A stretch of DNA of 64,000 nucleotides. Source: Arabidopsis thaliana. Its lineage: Eukaryota > Streptophyta > Magnoliopsida > Brassicales > Brassicaceae. The notes below the pieces were generated by a model. It did no database searches. It saw only the letters and a list, made by a program, of their open reading frames with translations, and was not told the origin of the DNA. Shown in pieces: positions 10,956 to 24,650 of this stretch. The stretch lies in NCBI RefSeq assembly GCF_000001735.4, contig NC_003076.8, forward strand, positions 14,449,835-14,513,834. Reading direction: 5' to 3'. A program made the position numbers and the translations under genes. Position 1 is the first letter of the stretch; every line of letters begins with the position of its first letter.

Positions 10956-13900
10956 ATGTTAGAAACTAACGAGCAAAAGGGTTTTGATTTAAACGTGTGT
11001 GCTTCAATTGAAGATTTCAGTGAGTCTGACATTAAGGCTGAGGGTGAAACTGATAGTTTGGTTGATGGTAATGTGGAGAATGTGATTGAGATTAAGGATA
11101 AGAAAAAAGTGATTGAGCGTGAGATTCTCATTACGCGTAGGGTTCTTCGCTCAGGCTCTGTGGCAAGGGATTTAGTAAACAGTGATAAACATTGTAAGGC
11201 TGTGAAAAGGAAAGGAAATGTTGTTAGTGGTGGAAGTTCTGTTGATGAGGTGAAAGAAGAAGTGAAACAGGAGTGTGTTAAGTCTTTGGTACCTGAGGAG
11301 ATTCGTGGAGATGATTTTCGAAGTGAAGTGAAAGTGGAATCTAAGGATGATAGATCAGATGATGGAAAAGAAGAGAAAGTTCAACGTAAAAGAGGAAGGC
11401 CTCGAAAGTTTGGGATGAGCAGTCAATCTGATGATAATGGGTTAATCTCAAATTGTAAACTTCGGACATCTTTAGGTAAGAAGAAAGAACTGGTAGGCGA
11501 TGATAATGTTGAGAAACTTGTTGGTGGAAGCTGCTTTAACAAGGAGAAAGCAGAAGTAAAACTTGAGCATGGGGAATATGCTGAAGATAAAGAGATTCTT
11601 GGACTTGATTTTAGGAGTCAGGTTAAGGTTGAAATCAAGGATGATGAATGTGGGATTGTTGAGCTACATGATGAAGAGTTGCAAGTTAAACGTAAACGGG
11701 GAAGGCCTAGAAAGGTGCAGATCAGCAGTCAATCTGATGAGAGTCGCCCTAACACAAACTGTAAACTTGCGAGAACTCCAGAACTAAGTAGCCAGTCGAG
11801 TGTTGACAGAATTAGTTTGAGTCGTCTGCGTGGTAGACCCCCAAAGACCAAGGAGACCTCGGTTAGCCTTTACATTGAAAAAGGACCTGAGTCTAATGGA
11901 AGGAGGATGGTACGTAAGCGTGGAAGACCTCCAACACCACAGAAAAAGAGGAAATCGGGGATGACAGATGAATCAGATTGGAAAGCAAAGAAGAGACTGA
12001 AACTTTGTGAGAGTCCGTTAGAGTCACGGCACAACAATCCTTTAATTGATGACGAAAGGATGATTGGCGAACAACGGAGTAAGCAAACTGAAGCTGGAGG
12101 ACATTCGAGATCAAAGTCTAAGAAAATGCTGAGTGACAGAATACTGCAGTTACTTCTAACTGCTGGTTGGACTGTTGAATATAGGCCTCGAAATGGGAGA
12201 GCTTATCAAGATGCTGTGTATCTTAATCCAGAGGGAAAGACTCACTGGTCAGTGACTAAGGCTTATCAAGTTTATAAAAAACAATTGGAAAGCAACCCGA
12301 ATGATCAAAAGAACTCTACCACTGGTTCTGGTTTTGGCTTGCTACCAGAAGAAGACCTTCATCTATTAGAGAGAACAATTCAGAAAAAAAGGAGCGATAC
12401 AGGTAAGCAAAGGTCAAAATTGAAGGACAGAGATACTAATGACATCTTGGTTTCAACAAAGGGAACAGGAAAAATAAAGAGGGAAGAAAAACATAGTAGA
12501 AAGCGTTGTACTCCGTCAGCTCGTAGTTCTTTGAAAGATGTGGATTCCAAGGAGGATGGGTACATATTATTTGAAGGGAAACGCACCATGCTGGGTTGGA
12601 TGATTGATTCAACCATTGTGCCACTTAACGGAAAAGTTCAGTGCATGGACTGCAAGAAGACAGACATACTTCTAGAAGGAATTATCACAAAAGAGGGTAT
12701 TCGATGCAACTGCTGTGATGAAGTGTTCTCTGTTCTCGATTTCGAGGTTCATGCTGGCGGGAATCGCAACCAGCCATTCAAAAGTCTGTATTTAGAGGGT
12801 GGGAATTCTCTCTTGCAGTGCCTCCATGAGTCTATGAATAAACAAAGTGAATCACAACTTAAAGGGTACCATTTTGTGGACTTTGGTTCGGGGGATCCAA
12901 ATGATGACACATGTGGTATTTGTGGGGATGGGGGAGATCTTATCTGCTGTGATGGGTGCCCATCAACATTCCATCAGAGCTGCTTGGACATAAAAGTAAG
13001 TTGCTCCTTACGTTGTGAAAATTTTATGTTAAAGTGGGCTTTTCTGTTTCTTCTAGACTTAATTTCTCTTCAATCTGCAGAAATTCCCTTCTGGTGCCTG
13101 GTATTGTTACAACTGCTCATGCAAATTTTGCGAGAAAGATGAGGCTGCTAAACATGAGACTTCAACTCTACCCTCCTTATCGAGTTGCCGCCTATGTGAA
13201 GAGAAATGTATGAACTATACACTAAAGCCATCTTATCTGTAATTGCATTTATATGTATATGCTCTGTTAAACTTCTTCAAACGGACTTCTAGGCTCTAAG
13301 CATTACCCTCACACTCTTGCAGATCACCAAGCATGCATCAACCAAGATGGCACGGTGCCTGGTGAAAGGAGTACTGATTCATTTTGTGGAAAGTATTGTC
13401 AAGAGGTAGCCTTCCTTTTTCTTTTTTACCTTTTATCCTGGCGCTTTATTACTTGAAACGCTGAGTATTTCATTTGTTTCTTCCCTTCTTTTTCTTTAAT
13501 TTATAGTTATTCGAGGAACTTCAGTTATTCATTGGAGTAAAACACCCACTGCCTGAGGGATTTTCATGGTCATTCCTTCGCCGCTTTGAGCTCCCTAGTG
13601 AGGTTGCCGATTGTGACATATCTGAGAAGATTGCATATAATGCCAAAATGGCTGTTGCATTTTCTGTTATGGATGAGTGCTTTTCACCTTTGGTTGATCA
13701 CAGGAGTGGAGTCAACCTGCTTCAAAACATTGTTTATAATTTTGGGTAAGCTCATTCCCAAAACCTGTCCTTATATGCTTCTGTTTTGTTCAATTGGTTT
13801 ATTGGCAAGTGTTTTATGGATATGTAAACAGTCCGTATGTTACTACTTACTAGATTATGTTTAAACTTTTTCCTATTTTTTTGTAGGTCGAACTTCCATC

Positions 13901-15893
13901 GGCTAGATTTCAGCAGTTTTCTCACTGCTGTTTTGGAGAGGGGTGATGAAATCATTGCTGTGGCGTCTATTAGGTATGCCTTTGGTACCATGAAAATGAG
14001 AACAAGGGGTAATAAGTTTCTAGACTTATCATACTAGACTTAAAAGCATTACTTAGATGTGACATTACACTGTTCGTATCATACTAGTGGACTAGTGGGG
14101 CAAACAAGATTAGAAAACCACTTTGTACCCCTTTCATTATACTATTTCTTTTGTTAAGGTACAGAGATCTTAAGTTTGATAGAACACACTACATTTAGAT
14201 GTTAGCAGTTTATGTCGTACTAAGATAAAGAAATTCCCTAAGTATATGCCTCTACATGGTCTCAGGTGTTTGATTGAAACTCTGTTGCCGGGTTCTCGAT
14301 AAATTGAGAATACTAACTGTGTATAGAAATTAGCTTTTCTTCCCATAGGACTGATATATCTCTTACTCAGGATACACGGCAATCAACTGGCAGAAATGCC
14401 GTTTATCGGAACCCGCTATATGTACAGGCGTCAAGGGATGTGTCGTCGACTAATGGATGGCATTGAATCTGTAGGCCCTCCTCCACTTCTTGTCATATCC
14501 TAAATTCCTTTTTCTGTTAGTTTGGTGGTTATTTACATTAAAGTTCGTCGCTTATTTCTCTCAAATGTTTCTTGCTATATCTGAAGTTTTATTAGATGTC
14601 TGGCAATTCTGCTGCTATCCTGCTTGTTTTGGCGACGGGCCATTCTGCTTTTTCTCAGGTTCTTTCAGGCATTAAGAAAGAAATATGGAAATAGCTTTGC
14701 ATTTCCATGTCTGATATATGCTAAATGACAAAATGATTGCTAGATCACACTGAACTAAAAACATGGATTTGTGTAGTCATTTGATTTCAAATATGTATAA
14801 GTGACTTTATAGGATAGTTGATGCGAACTAGTCAAGCTTCTTAGTATGCCATATGTCTTGATCTGCTGTGTACTATCTCAGTCTTCTGTTTTGTTTAGTT
14901 TAGACTTCATTCTGTGTACGATTTCTGAAGATCCATATTACAAATGTGCTTTATCATCAGGCGCTTGGTTCTCTCAAAGTAGACAAGTTAGTCATACCAG
15001 CAGTGCCAGAACTGATTGATACATGGACTTCAGGCTTTGGCTTCGCACCTGTCAATGATTCTGAGAAAAAAACAATTAAGAATCTGAACTTGTTGGTGTT
15101 CCCTGGCGTAGACATGTTGGGGAAATCATTGGTGAAGGAGAAGATCACTGACTCAGTTGTTTCATCTCCCAATGGTACTAACTCAGTTTCTCTTGGCATC
15201 TGAACTTTTTAAAATGTTCATGTTATGTGTACATGCATACTTGCATCTATTGACTGACTTAAATCTACTCCAGGTTTAGTGCTGTTGGCACCTGAGATGA
15301 CTTTGCCTGTAGATGTCGAGGAAAATAAACCTGAGGAGTCTAAAGACAGTGCACACGAGCGAAATTGTGCAACTGCTGGTGTTGAATCCCCTTCTAACCC
15401 AGTTGATAGCTGCTTGAAGTTAACTTATGTAGAAGAGGGGGATAATGACAGAGAATCCAATCTCAAGTTACTTGACGGGTCCGTGGAAGAGAAAGAAGAC
15501 ACTAAGAAATTGACAGATATAGACATCAATTCTCTTCCTGATGAAGTTGATGATTCCCATGCGGATCAAAGTGATACAAAAGAGCAGGAAATTGATGATA
15601 AAGAAGATAAGACACCGTTATCTGATGATGGCTGTGAAGGTAAAGCTGAGGGTACCAAGGAGTCAAATCAACAACCGGATAGTAACAAAGTAGATAACTC
15701 TCAGCCACTTGGTAATGGTGGTACAGGGGAAGAGCTTGGCAACAGAACCTTAGCGCTAAAGAGAGAAGTGACTCCCACATTGCGAGCATCGCCCCGACTG
15801 ATTCAAAGATCGTGGAGAACATCACGGGTGAACCAGAAGTTCACAGGTACTACTAACGCCGTACTGCTTGACTCTCCACACCGGTGTGTCTGA
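10956..15893 (+). CDS. AT-hook / PHD finger / GNAT acetyltransferase-like nuclear protein
   Basis: Eight exons join in frame: 10956-12995, 13081-13207, 13323-13405, 13507-13745, 13887-13973, 14371-14470, 14961-15174 and 15274-15893, giving 1169 aa. The N-terminus is acidic. AT-hooks (GRPRK/GRPPK type) lie near residues 145-151, 247-253, 290-297 and 320-326. A winged or MBD-like plant domain ([17 protein letters not shown]) starts near 394. A Cys-rich Jas/TPL-binding-like domain spans about 563-630, a PHD finger starts at 653 ([17 protein letters not shown]), and a GNAT fold lies near 800-940. The family (Arabidopsis IDM1/ROS4 and relatives) reads histone tails and may acetylate histones to limit DNA methylation or silencing; catalytic activity here is inferred. 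From memory it matches AT5G36670/AT5G36740. The 55-residue unit around hook 1 is repeated around hook 2. Confidence 0.9.
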
Positions 15894-16267
15894 GGCTCAT
15901 TGCATAGACAGAGCTTTTGTGGTTTTGTGCATATGACCAGTCTAACACATTTTGTCTAAAGATGGAGCAGCCCTTTGCTATTTCGGGGTGACAACCGGAA
16001 AGGCGCAGTTGAAAGAAAAAGTAGTTAGAATTCTAATTTCAGTACTTTAGTAATTTCATTAGTAACACATCGAGCCAGAGGTCAGAAACCTTGCAGTGGC
16101 TCAATGCTTATTAGACTTAATTGTGTAGTAAACAATTTCTTTCAGCTGTATTTGAGCTGCTTCATAATATCATCTAATGTTAAAACATCTTCTGGCTTAA
16201 TATTCAATTAACTTATTATTAGATACCATAAAACCAACAATTAGCAAACGAAGATAACTTTAATAGT
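15894..16267. other. 3' region between convergent genes
   Basis: These 374 bp must hold the 3' ends of the PHD/GNAT gene (plus) and the neprosin gene (minus). No other feature is seen. Confidence 0.5.
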
Positions 16268-18603
16268 TTAATCACCGCATTTAATACCTCCAGGACCACC
16301 ATAAGACATAGCAATACCAACCTGATGATCAACATATCCTACTAAATTAACATCATAGCATACGTTGCTGTCCACCAAAGGCTCTGTCATAGGGTAATTA
16401 AATCCGGCATGTTCATAGTCCGGTTGGATTATGGTAAGATGGTCAAGATAACCAGACCATAGACGGTCATCTTTGTTTGGAAGACGACCATTACCCATCG
16501 GTGGGCTTGGAGTTCTTGGATCACCTGAAACCATTCCTCCAAATCCAACGAAATCAGCACCATCTCCTAGAAGATTAAACAACTCCTTTGGCCAATATCC
16601 CAAATGATTTTTAGTATCATCATCTGGATTTGTTTGTGTAAGCCACCAGTTTTTTGTTTCCTTGTCCTTTTACATGAATTAGCAGTTGCAAAAATAATTA
16701 CAAAGTATTCGTCTAATAGTATTGTCAAGCATAATTCATTGTTTTCAATTGTTGATTCCAAATTATGCTCTTAGTCTATGCTCTATCTTCATATGTATAA
16801 GAAAAAAACTTATGATTTGGTATAAGAAATTCTGTACCTGATGTATAGTAAGCCAGAGAAGATAATCAAACTTGAGAGGTACACTTATTGGACCATTTTT
16901 GGCTACTTGAACAAATCCTGGACATTTTACATTAAAACAGCCTGTTCCATGTTTCCCCTAAAATTATATAACATGAAAACATCAAAATTACATAAGATAT
17001 GCACTTGATTAGGAGAAATAATTCATAAAAATAAATCATAACTGGTTTTACCAGCCATGTCCCATACGACCATGGTCGTTTGTCGCCAAATAGTTGTTCA
17101 TTGATCTGTAAATGATAGTAAGAAATTTATGATTTACCACAAAGATTTAATTAGGAAAACAATATAGAAGATGAAAATATGTATTACCATCCATCCAACT
17201 TGAATAGAATTGGCATCACCACTGAATGCTCTGGCTACATAAGCTTGAGCACTTGTACTTTGATTTTTATCAATTATCAAGTTATAAGTCCTTAGCCCTG
17301 CTTCTACGCCTCTGTAATTATGTTTTTCTACTACTTTCATTCCCGCAATCTGTAAATGTGTCAATTCAAGTTCAACTAACATATATGCAAATTACTTTTT
17401 ACATGTGTAAATGTTTTTGCTCTGTCTTAATATATAAATTTCAATGCATTTTGCTAATATTCAACCATGTGAAAATTTTCTTATGATAGGTGTTTCATAT
17501 TTAACATATACGATTTCATTTAATGCTGAATTTAATAAATTTTTGTAGTTATCTATGTTCATTCTTACCATTTTAAAAATAATGAGCAAATTTTGAGAGT
17601 TAACGAATCAGTTTAAGTTTTGAAACAGAAAATTTACAATTTAAACTTTTTAAAGTATGAAAGAGATTTTTAAAATTAATAATATATATTGTATTTTATT
17701 TTTGGGTTTTTGCAAATCATACAAATGCCAAAGTATGCAAGAGATTTTCAAAATTAATAATTTCTATTTTATTTAATGTAATATTAATATATCACAATGA
17801 AAAATATAGAATAGTATACTTACATGGGTACCCGGATATTTAGCTGTAAGAACGGTAAAATTATTGATGGGGTATTCTTGATATTGTATGACATGTTTTT
17901 CCTTGGCTCTTAAAATAGGAACGGTTCCATTTGGACATTCTATTTTATTGTTGTGTCTTCTTTCTGCAAATTTATTCTCTGATTGAGAATCCCATCCTGT
18001 TGGTTTCATCTAATAGGAAAATTAAAAAAAAAAAAAAAAACACATGTAAGTGTTAAAGTATAATGTTCACTTAACATACTATCTTAATTGACGTACGGTA
18101 TATGATGCCAGTTTTTATTTCTGGATATGTTTATCTATTGAAATATAGAATGGTTAACAAGAATAATGAACATTTTGACCGACTCTTAAAAAAATCAAAA
18201 CATGTCTTAGAGATTTGTTGAAAAAGACTTTCCAACAAACACAACGATCGCAAAAGACTTCCCAATAATAAAGGAAGACAAAATTCCATATAGATATATT
18301 TCATGTCTTTTAATCAAAAAATAGATTAAAGAAAAATGCAAAACAAGATACCCGAATATTATGATGTTTGAGCAATGGATGACTAAGAGATGGTTGCTTA
18401 TAAATATCCATGCAGTCGTAAATAACATTTTTACCCAACTACAAGATGAAAAAAAATCACATAAAGTAAAAATAACAACACTAAAGAAGATCACAGTATT
18501 GTATTTATGTATTTCACTTTACCTTGATGGATTTCATATGTATAGTAGATTCAACAGATAACACTGAAAGGATAAACACAACAAAACTCACAAAGATATC
18601 CAT
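16268..18603 (-). CDS. Neprosin-family (DUF239) secreted protein
   Basis: Seven exons on the minus strand join in frame: 18523-18603, 18352-18438, 17824-18009, 17188-17349, 17052-17105, 16838-16957 and 16268-16666, giving 362 aa. Residues 1-19 form a signal peptide. Residues 28-56 and onward resemble the neprosin activation peptide (CMDIYKQPSLSHPLLKHH). The C-terminal DUF239 domain has the usual landmarks: NSIQVGWM at 165-172, a GCFNVKCPGFVQ segment, then LGYWPKELF. Neprosins are prolyl endopeptidases exported to the cell wall or apoplast. In many members two glutamates are catalytic; at the positions I would expect them this protein has Q168 and M275, so enzyme activity is doubtful. It is convergent with the PHD/GNAT gene. 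Confidence 0.85.
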
Positions 18604-19044
18604 TGAATCACAATGTAATATCTTCCAATTTGTTTAAATTTTTTAATGTTTCATCAGTAGTGATATTATGTTACGATATAAATAAAGATGTAAAATGTTG
18701 AATGCATTAAAATGCAATTAATGTTTATATAATTAATTATAAAGCTTTTATCTTTCAACCTATTATTAATGAATATCTGGGAGTATTTAAGAGATTTCTC
18801 TTGCCATTTGGCAATAGTTCTTTTTTTATCAATATAAAAGTCATGAGGCAAAATCTTAGCTTAGTAGATGCAAGCAAAAAATCATAAATATAAAGTTACC
18901 CTTAAATGTATCATAATTTTATGCATCCAAAAATTAATAGTATCTCATACCAATAATAATGTGCCACAATAACTAACTTTATTTTGAAATAGCCAAAATA
19001 ACTTTGCTTTAGAAAACTGAAATAATTAAAAAAAAAACAAAGAA
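18604..19044. other. Upstream region of the neprosin gene
   Basis: AT-rich sequence between the neprosin start and the copia 5' LTR. No gene is seen; it probably contains the neprosin promoter. Confidence 0.45.
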
Positions 19045-19193
19045 TGTTATGAATAATAGATGGATGCCCATTATAAGGCTCATCATCTAGATGTCTCTAG
19101 GGTTTTACCCTTCTCTTGTACTCCTATATAAAGGATGCTTTATTCAATGGAATAACACACTCATTTCTTTTATCTCTTTCTCTGGTTATAACA
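19045..19193 (+). repeat. 5' LTR of the copia element
   Basis: TG...CA-bounded 149-bp repeat. It carries a TATA-type promoter (CCTATATAAAGGATG), from which the element's RNA would start. Confidence 0.9.
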
Positions 19194-20989
19194 CGTTATC
19201 AGCACGAGTCCTACCTAGCTGAGTAAACCCTAGCCACCTAAGAAAACGAAAAAAAAAAAAAAAAAAACTAGCCGCCTAAACAAACAAAATCTTAAGCTAA
19301 CAAGATAAGTTTTCTGTTCATATTTGTTTATGCACGAATTATGCACAAATTATCTATCATTAGATCTGTCTGTATTTTTACACAAATTATGAACTAATTA
19401 TCTATTATCAGATCTGTTTGTATCTCTATACGAATTATACACTTATTATCTATTATCAATTCTGTTTGTATTTTTGTACGATTTATGCACGGATTATATG
19501 TTATTGATTCTGAACTGTTTTATGCATTATATCGCAGAAACCCTATTTTTGCACGAATGATCAGCATCTGGATTTTTGCACGAAAGATAAGTTCTCTTCC
19601 ATACTTTTATAAAGATAAAGATCTAATGTTTCTTTGAAAATTAAACTTTCATAGTTGATGCACTATTAGTTTTACGTTAATAGAGTTGACCATGAATATT
19701 GTTTACCCTAAATTTGCACGAAAAAATTATTTAAAAGATCTGTATTAATTTTTTTTTAATTTTTTTTTGAGTTTAAAAGAAAAAGAAAAAAGACTGTTCA
19801 TTGTTTTGCCCTAATTTTGCACGAAATTATTTTACCCAAATTTTACACAAATTCATATTATCCTAAATAAAAGTTTTGTCAAGATATATGTAAAATCCAG
19901 ATTTTGCACAAAATAGTTTTATTCTGATTGGTTTTACAATATTGCATTAAAATTGTATTTGTATATAATACTTGATTATTTTTATGAAATAAATTGATTG
20001 ATAAATAACTTAATTTAAAGGTATAATCACTTATAGAAATTTTTCATGAATGAATAGTTTAATGTATCTTAAGAAGACATCATAATTTTGATGTTCAAAG
20101 TTTTTTCAAGAACTTAAATTATCACCAAAAATTGAGAAAATAAATATGGTAAAAAAATAAGTAAAATTTCTAACTTTTAACGATGAAATAATCTAGTATA
20201 TCAAGTAGTTTAAAATCTTATTAAAAGACTCTAGAAGAGCATATACATTGTTTTCTATGGGAATACAAAATTAAAATCATCGATGCGGTATAGTTCTCCA
20301 AATCTCAAAGTTAATATGATGAGATATAAATACATTATGATTCTAGAGTGGAATTCAATACGAGATGGATGAACTTGAAGTTTCATCATCTCGAGGAGGA
20401 GAAGTAATGAATGGATAATAAGTGACATATCCAGAAGATTATGTTCAATCTTTGACTACTAAAGATCTAAAAGTTATATAAAGCAATTCTTATATGAATG
20501 TGTTATTAGATAAAATAAGTTATAATTAGTTATTACTAAAACTTCAAGACTTGAAGTCTCTTTTTGAATATAACTCACATTGTTAAGAGAATATCTCTGA
20601 TGCGGAGATGGTAAAACAGACGCTTAAACTTTTACGCAAGTATCGTTGTCCTGTAGACACAATATTTTGAAAGAAATTTAAGAACTATTATGAACTTAAA
20701 TCGAGTGTTTTTCAAAGGCTAAGAAAATATATGAGTTATTGATGATAAGTAATACTCATATTCTGAAGTGAATATAAGATCTTACATAGCTAGTCAAATT
20801 AAATTTAATATCGTTTATATTAGAATATAAAATTTCAATTATTGTCTCGTTTATTGCTATATTAACATATGATTGATTATTAAAATACATGGAAGTAATT
20901 TTGATTATAAGATCCCATTAAGGGAGTAACTCATAAGCAATGAAAAGTAAATCAGAAGTTTTCAAAAAAAAAAACAAACTAGAAACTAG

Positions 20990-23616
20990 AAGTTTCAAGA
21001 GTATATTTGGCTTAACCGGATTGGTCATCCTGGTTTAATGATGATGCGAAAGTATTGAGAATTATGTGGACATTAGGTGAAAAAACAGAAGATTCTCCCT
21101 AATGATTTATCAATTGTTACTTGCTCAGAAAGCAATATGATAATGTGATTTTTACCAGTCAAAATAATTTGGACTTTATCTATTCGTAAGTATATACAAG
21201 GAGATGATTATGGGTTGATCACCCACTGTACGACATTTAGATACCTAATGGCTATAAAAGATGCATCAATTCAATAGACGCATTGACTCGATTGTTGCAT
21301 CGACTAGAAGGTCATATTTATCCTTGTTATAAACCCGCAACATAGAGTTTGCGAGGTTACTTTCTTGATTAAAGTACAAGAGTATTTCAGTGTTTATTTA
21401 TTATAACCATTATTGGATATCCGTTGGGATAAGTGTTTAACATTTTGAAATTCATGTTCATACACAAAATGGTTTAGTAATATCGATACGCATCAAGCCA
21501 ATGAATAATTAATAGTTTTTCCCATAATTATTGGTTTTGGGTAAGAAACCAAATAGTTTTCATCTAAAATCTTTGAATGTGAAAAGTGTTCCACCACAGC
21601 ACGCTGAGATAAACCCTCAAAGGAGGATAAGGATACATGTTGGATATGAATGATAACTAAGCCATCCTAGAAGGATTTATATACCGCTCGTTTTGAAGAG
21701 TATATAGTCAGCTATTCCAACATAAGGGGGACAATGTATACAGCTGGTGAAAAAAAAAAGATAAAAAGAAATGAATTATCAATGATCCTCGGAGTAAATA
21801 ATGTATATTAAGAGTCTAAAAGATAATTCAATTACAGAATTTAGCGTTGTAATTGCCAGACGCATTTGCTGACCCAAATAAAGTGATGAAGTCACCTATA
21901 CCAGTTGTAAATTAAATGCTCCAGAATATAATGAATGTCCTGTAAAGACCAATTTCAAACTGCTATTGAGTCTTAAGATCGCATGAAGCGTAACAGACCT
22001 TGGTTCCAAATATAAATATCCTCGTAAAAGTGAAGGAGCACAAAATTAAAAATGACCAAATTGAGGAAATAAATATTTTGATGATCTCTTGAAGAGAGTG
22101 AATGATCTCTAAAAGAGACATAAACATGACAAATGAAACATTCAAGTACTTGACAATGAAGAGATCTAGCTAGCTATGTCATGTCAAAATATAATGGAAT
22201 CAAAAGCAAATCGACGTCGTAATATATTTGCATGCTATGAGTAGTTGATATTATAGACAAAAAGGAGGATCATGAAAGAAAGTCTATTGAAAAGTGTACA
22301 CAAAGTAGTGATTAGCCAAAAATGGAAAAGAAGAAATAGACATATAATTATAATCTCTAGTAGAGATATTTGGACTAGTAGTCTATGCACATGATGTGTA
22401 AAACCAGTGGAAGATAAATGAGTCTTTATGTGAAAGAATAGTGAAATTAATGAGATTTTCAGAAAGATACGAAATGTATTATGAAGAGATATATTCTCTT
22501 GTGGTGGATGTAATATTTTTAAGTATCTAAAGTCTGGCAATAAGACACGGAACACTGGATATCACATTTATATGAAATTCTTGAAAGATATAATCTCTGA
22601 AGGATTAATTATATGAGAATTATGTTCTCTAGAACTCTACTCGATCGAATAAAAAGAAATATGTAACATGACATATAATCCTATAAATGTCTATTTATGT
22701 TGAGTTTGTCAAAATATATTGATCAAACTAATATTTGTTTTGAAAATCATTAAAACTCCTAGAGAGTTATCATAAGTAATACGATGACAATAATCTATGA
22801 TAAAATATCACTAGATAATGATATTTATAAGTCTATATGAAAACCATATAATTTTGATCATTAAGATTATGGTTATTAATTCCAACGAGATATTGTATTT
22901 GATTGAAAATCATCTCTTGAAGAAGATGTTTCTGAGGGGGAGATTGAATGATATGCGTGGATGTACCCTTTTTCCTTATCATAGTTTTTATCCCACATGA
23001 TTTTTCTATGACAAGGTTTTTAACGAGACATTAAAGAACACGCAAATAATACACTTGATGAATATTAGGAAATTCTATCAATCATCCAAATGAATATTAT
23101 ACACTAATGATATTTAGAGAAATAAATTAGATGGTCAAGATGAATAATCTAAAAGATTCATGAGCAGCAGAAGAATGGCGTTGTACTTTATCCAGAAATT
23201 TGTTCAAGAGAAGATTTGGCAGACTTATTCTCAAATACTGTTTATTCTCTGCCACATCTTCTAATCATGCAGAGATTTTATCAATTCATGAAGCTAGCCG
23301 CGAATGTGTATAGCTAAGATCCATAGTTCACCATATACAAGAAGACTGTGGTATGTATGCAGGGAAAAAGACTCCAACAATTATGTACGAAGATAATGCA
23401 TCATGCATCGCACAACTCAAAGACGGATACATCAAAGGTGATAGAACAAAGCACATCCTACCAAAATTCTTCTTCACACACGATCTACAAAAGAGCGGCG
23501 ATGTACAAGTTCTACAGATCCGTTCGAATGATAATCTGGCTGACTTATTCACCAAAGCGCTACCTACTGCTACTTATTCATCGTATCGGATTACGCCGTC
23601 TCAAAGATCTCGATGA
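20990..23616 (+). pseudogene. Remains of the copia polyprotein
   Basis: Near 21015-21120 the translated fragments resemble the gag-pre-integrase domain (IGHPG followed by MMRKY and CSESNMI). Integrase-like text (CTTFRYLMAIKDAS) follows near 21225. From 23225 comes the RNase H end (SSNHAEIL-like, then TIMYEDNASCIAQLKDGYIK and NDNLADLFTKALP), the best-preserved part, open over 87 codons. The reverse transcriptase core is not recognisable. A stretch beginning GGGGGAG near 22937 resembles the sequence downstream of 23630, so the 3' region may be partly duplicated. Confidence 0.75.
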
Positions 23617-23767
23617 ATATACTCATAAGGGGGAGTAATTGTGTGTTGCACTCTTTTTCCCTTAACCATATGGTTTTTCCCATTGGGTTTTCCTGTTAAG
23701 GTTTTTAATGAGGCAACATTTTAAATACTTTACGAGTTATGATACTATAATGGTCATCAAGGGGGAG

Positions 23768-23916
23768 TGTTATGAATAATAGATGGATGCCCATTATAAG
23801 GCCAATCATCTAGATGTCTCTAGGGTTTTACCCTTCTCTTGTACTCCTATATAAATGATGTTTTATTCAATGGAATAACACACTCATTTCTTCTATCTCT
23901 TTCTCTTGTTATAACA
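23768..23916 (+). repeat. 3' LTR of the copia element
   Basis: 149-bp repeat, about 96% identical to the 5' LTR (six differences counted by eye) and preceded by the polypurine tract. Confidence 0.9.
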
Positions 23917-24650
23917 AAAAAAAAGTTATCTATATATTTTTTAAAAATGGGTAAACAAACTTATTTTACAATCATTCAAGTAAAAAAATTTGGGATTTAT
24001 TTCGTTTTTTTTTTAGATTGATTATGATCTCTAGGGAATTAAGCTATGCAAATTTGTAAGTTTTATTAAGAATATTACTTTTCTTGTGGATTTATTCGTT
24101 TAAACATCAAAGAAGAATGAAATCATACCCTCAAATTACAAGTTTCAAAGTTTGTGGAGATTTATGTAACTTATCCAATAATGTTTGTTTTCAATTTTTG
24201 AAGAAAAAGTTCAAAATGAAAATTTCCTACGGGCTTGACACACATAAACCACAGACTCGCCAAATTTCTAGTAGACTTCACATATATGCGGAGTAACTTA
24301 AAAACTTTCTAGAAACATGAGGAGGTCAAGAAGATTATCGTAAGCCGGGAGGAAGAGTGACGAGAGTAGAAACAAAAGAGCATTGGTGAATATTCTGAAA
24401 TTCCTCAAGGAAGTTCATATAAAGACAACATGGAGTCTCTATGGACTCTTAGAAAAGCTCCTACTAACAATTAGGATGTTTCTCCTTTTAATTTTTTTCG
24501 CAACACTCCCTAAAGAGACAGAAACATATTAACTAACATCGATCTAAGGTTATGAAACTAAAAGCTAACTTTGAAAATCCAGAAGCAGCTCTATCTTTCC
24601 AATTAGGCAGAGTCAAAACCTTTCTAATGTCTCTCTTTCATTTCCAAGTT
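23917..24650. other. Intergenic, 3' side of the proton-pump-interactor gene
   Basis: No gene is supported. The right end probably holds the 3' UTR of the minus-strand gene that stops at 24651. Confidence 0.4.

Larger units (their letters stand above)
19045..23916 (+). mobile_element. Ty1/copia LTR retrotransposon, degenerate
   Basis: Two direct 149-bp LTRs (19045-19193 and 23768-23916) start TGTTATG and end TATAACA. The 5' LTR is followed by CGTTATCAGCACGAG, a plausible tRNA primer-binding site, and the 3' LTR is preceded by the polypurine tract AAGGGGGAG. Remnants of gag-pre-integrase, integrase and RNase H appear in the expected order, but stops and frameshifts are frequent. The 5-bp flanks (AAGAA and AAAAA) agree at four of five positions. 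The LTRs differ at about 6 sites, so they are much better preserved than the coding part. Confidence 0.9.

Noticed and set aside
22235..22555. 106-residue minus-strand frame inside the copia element
   Set aside because: It is antisense to decayed retrotransposon sequence, with no motif.
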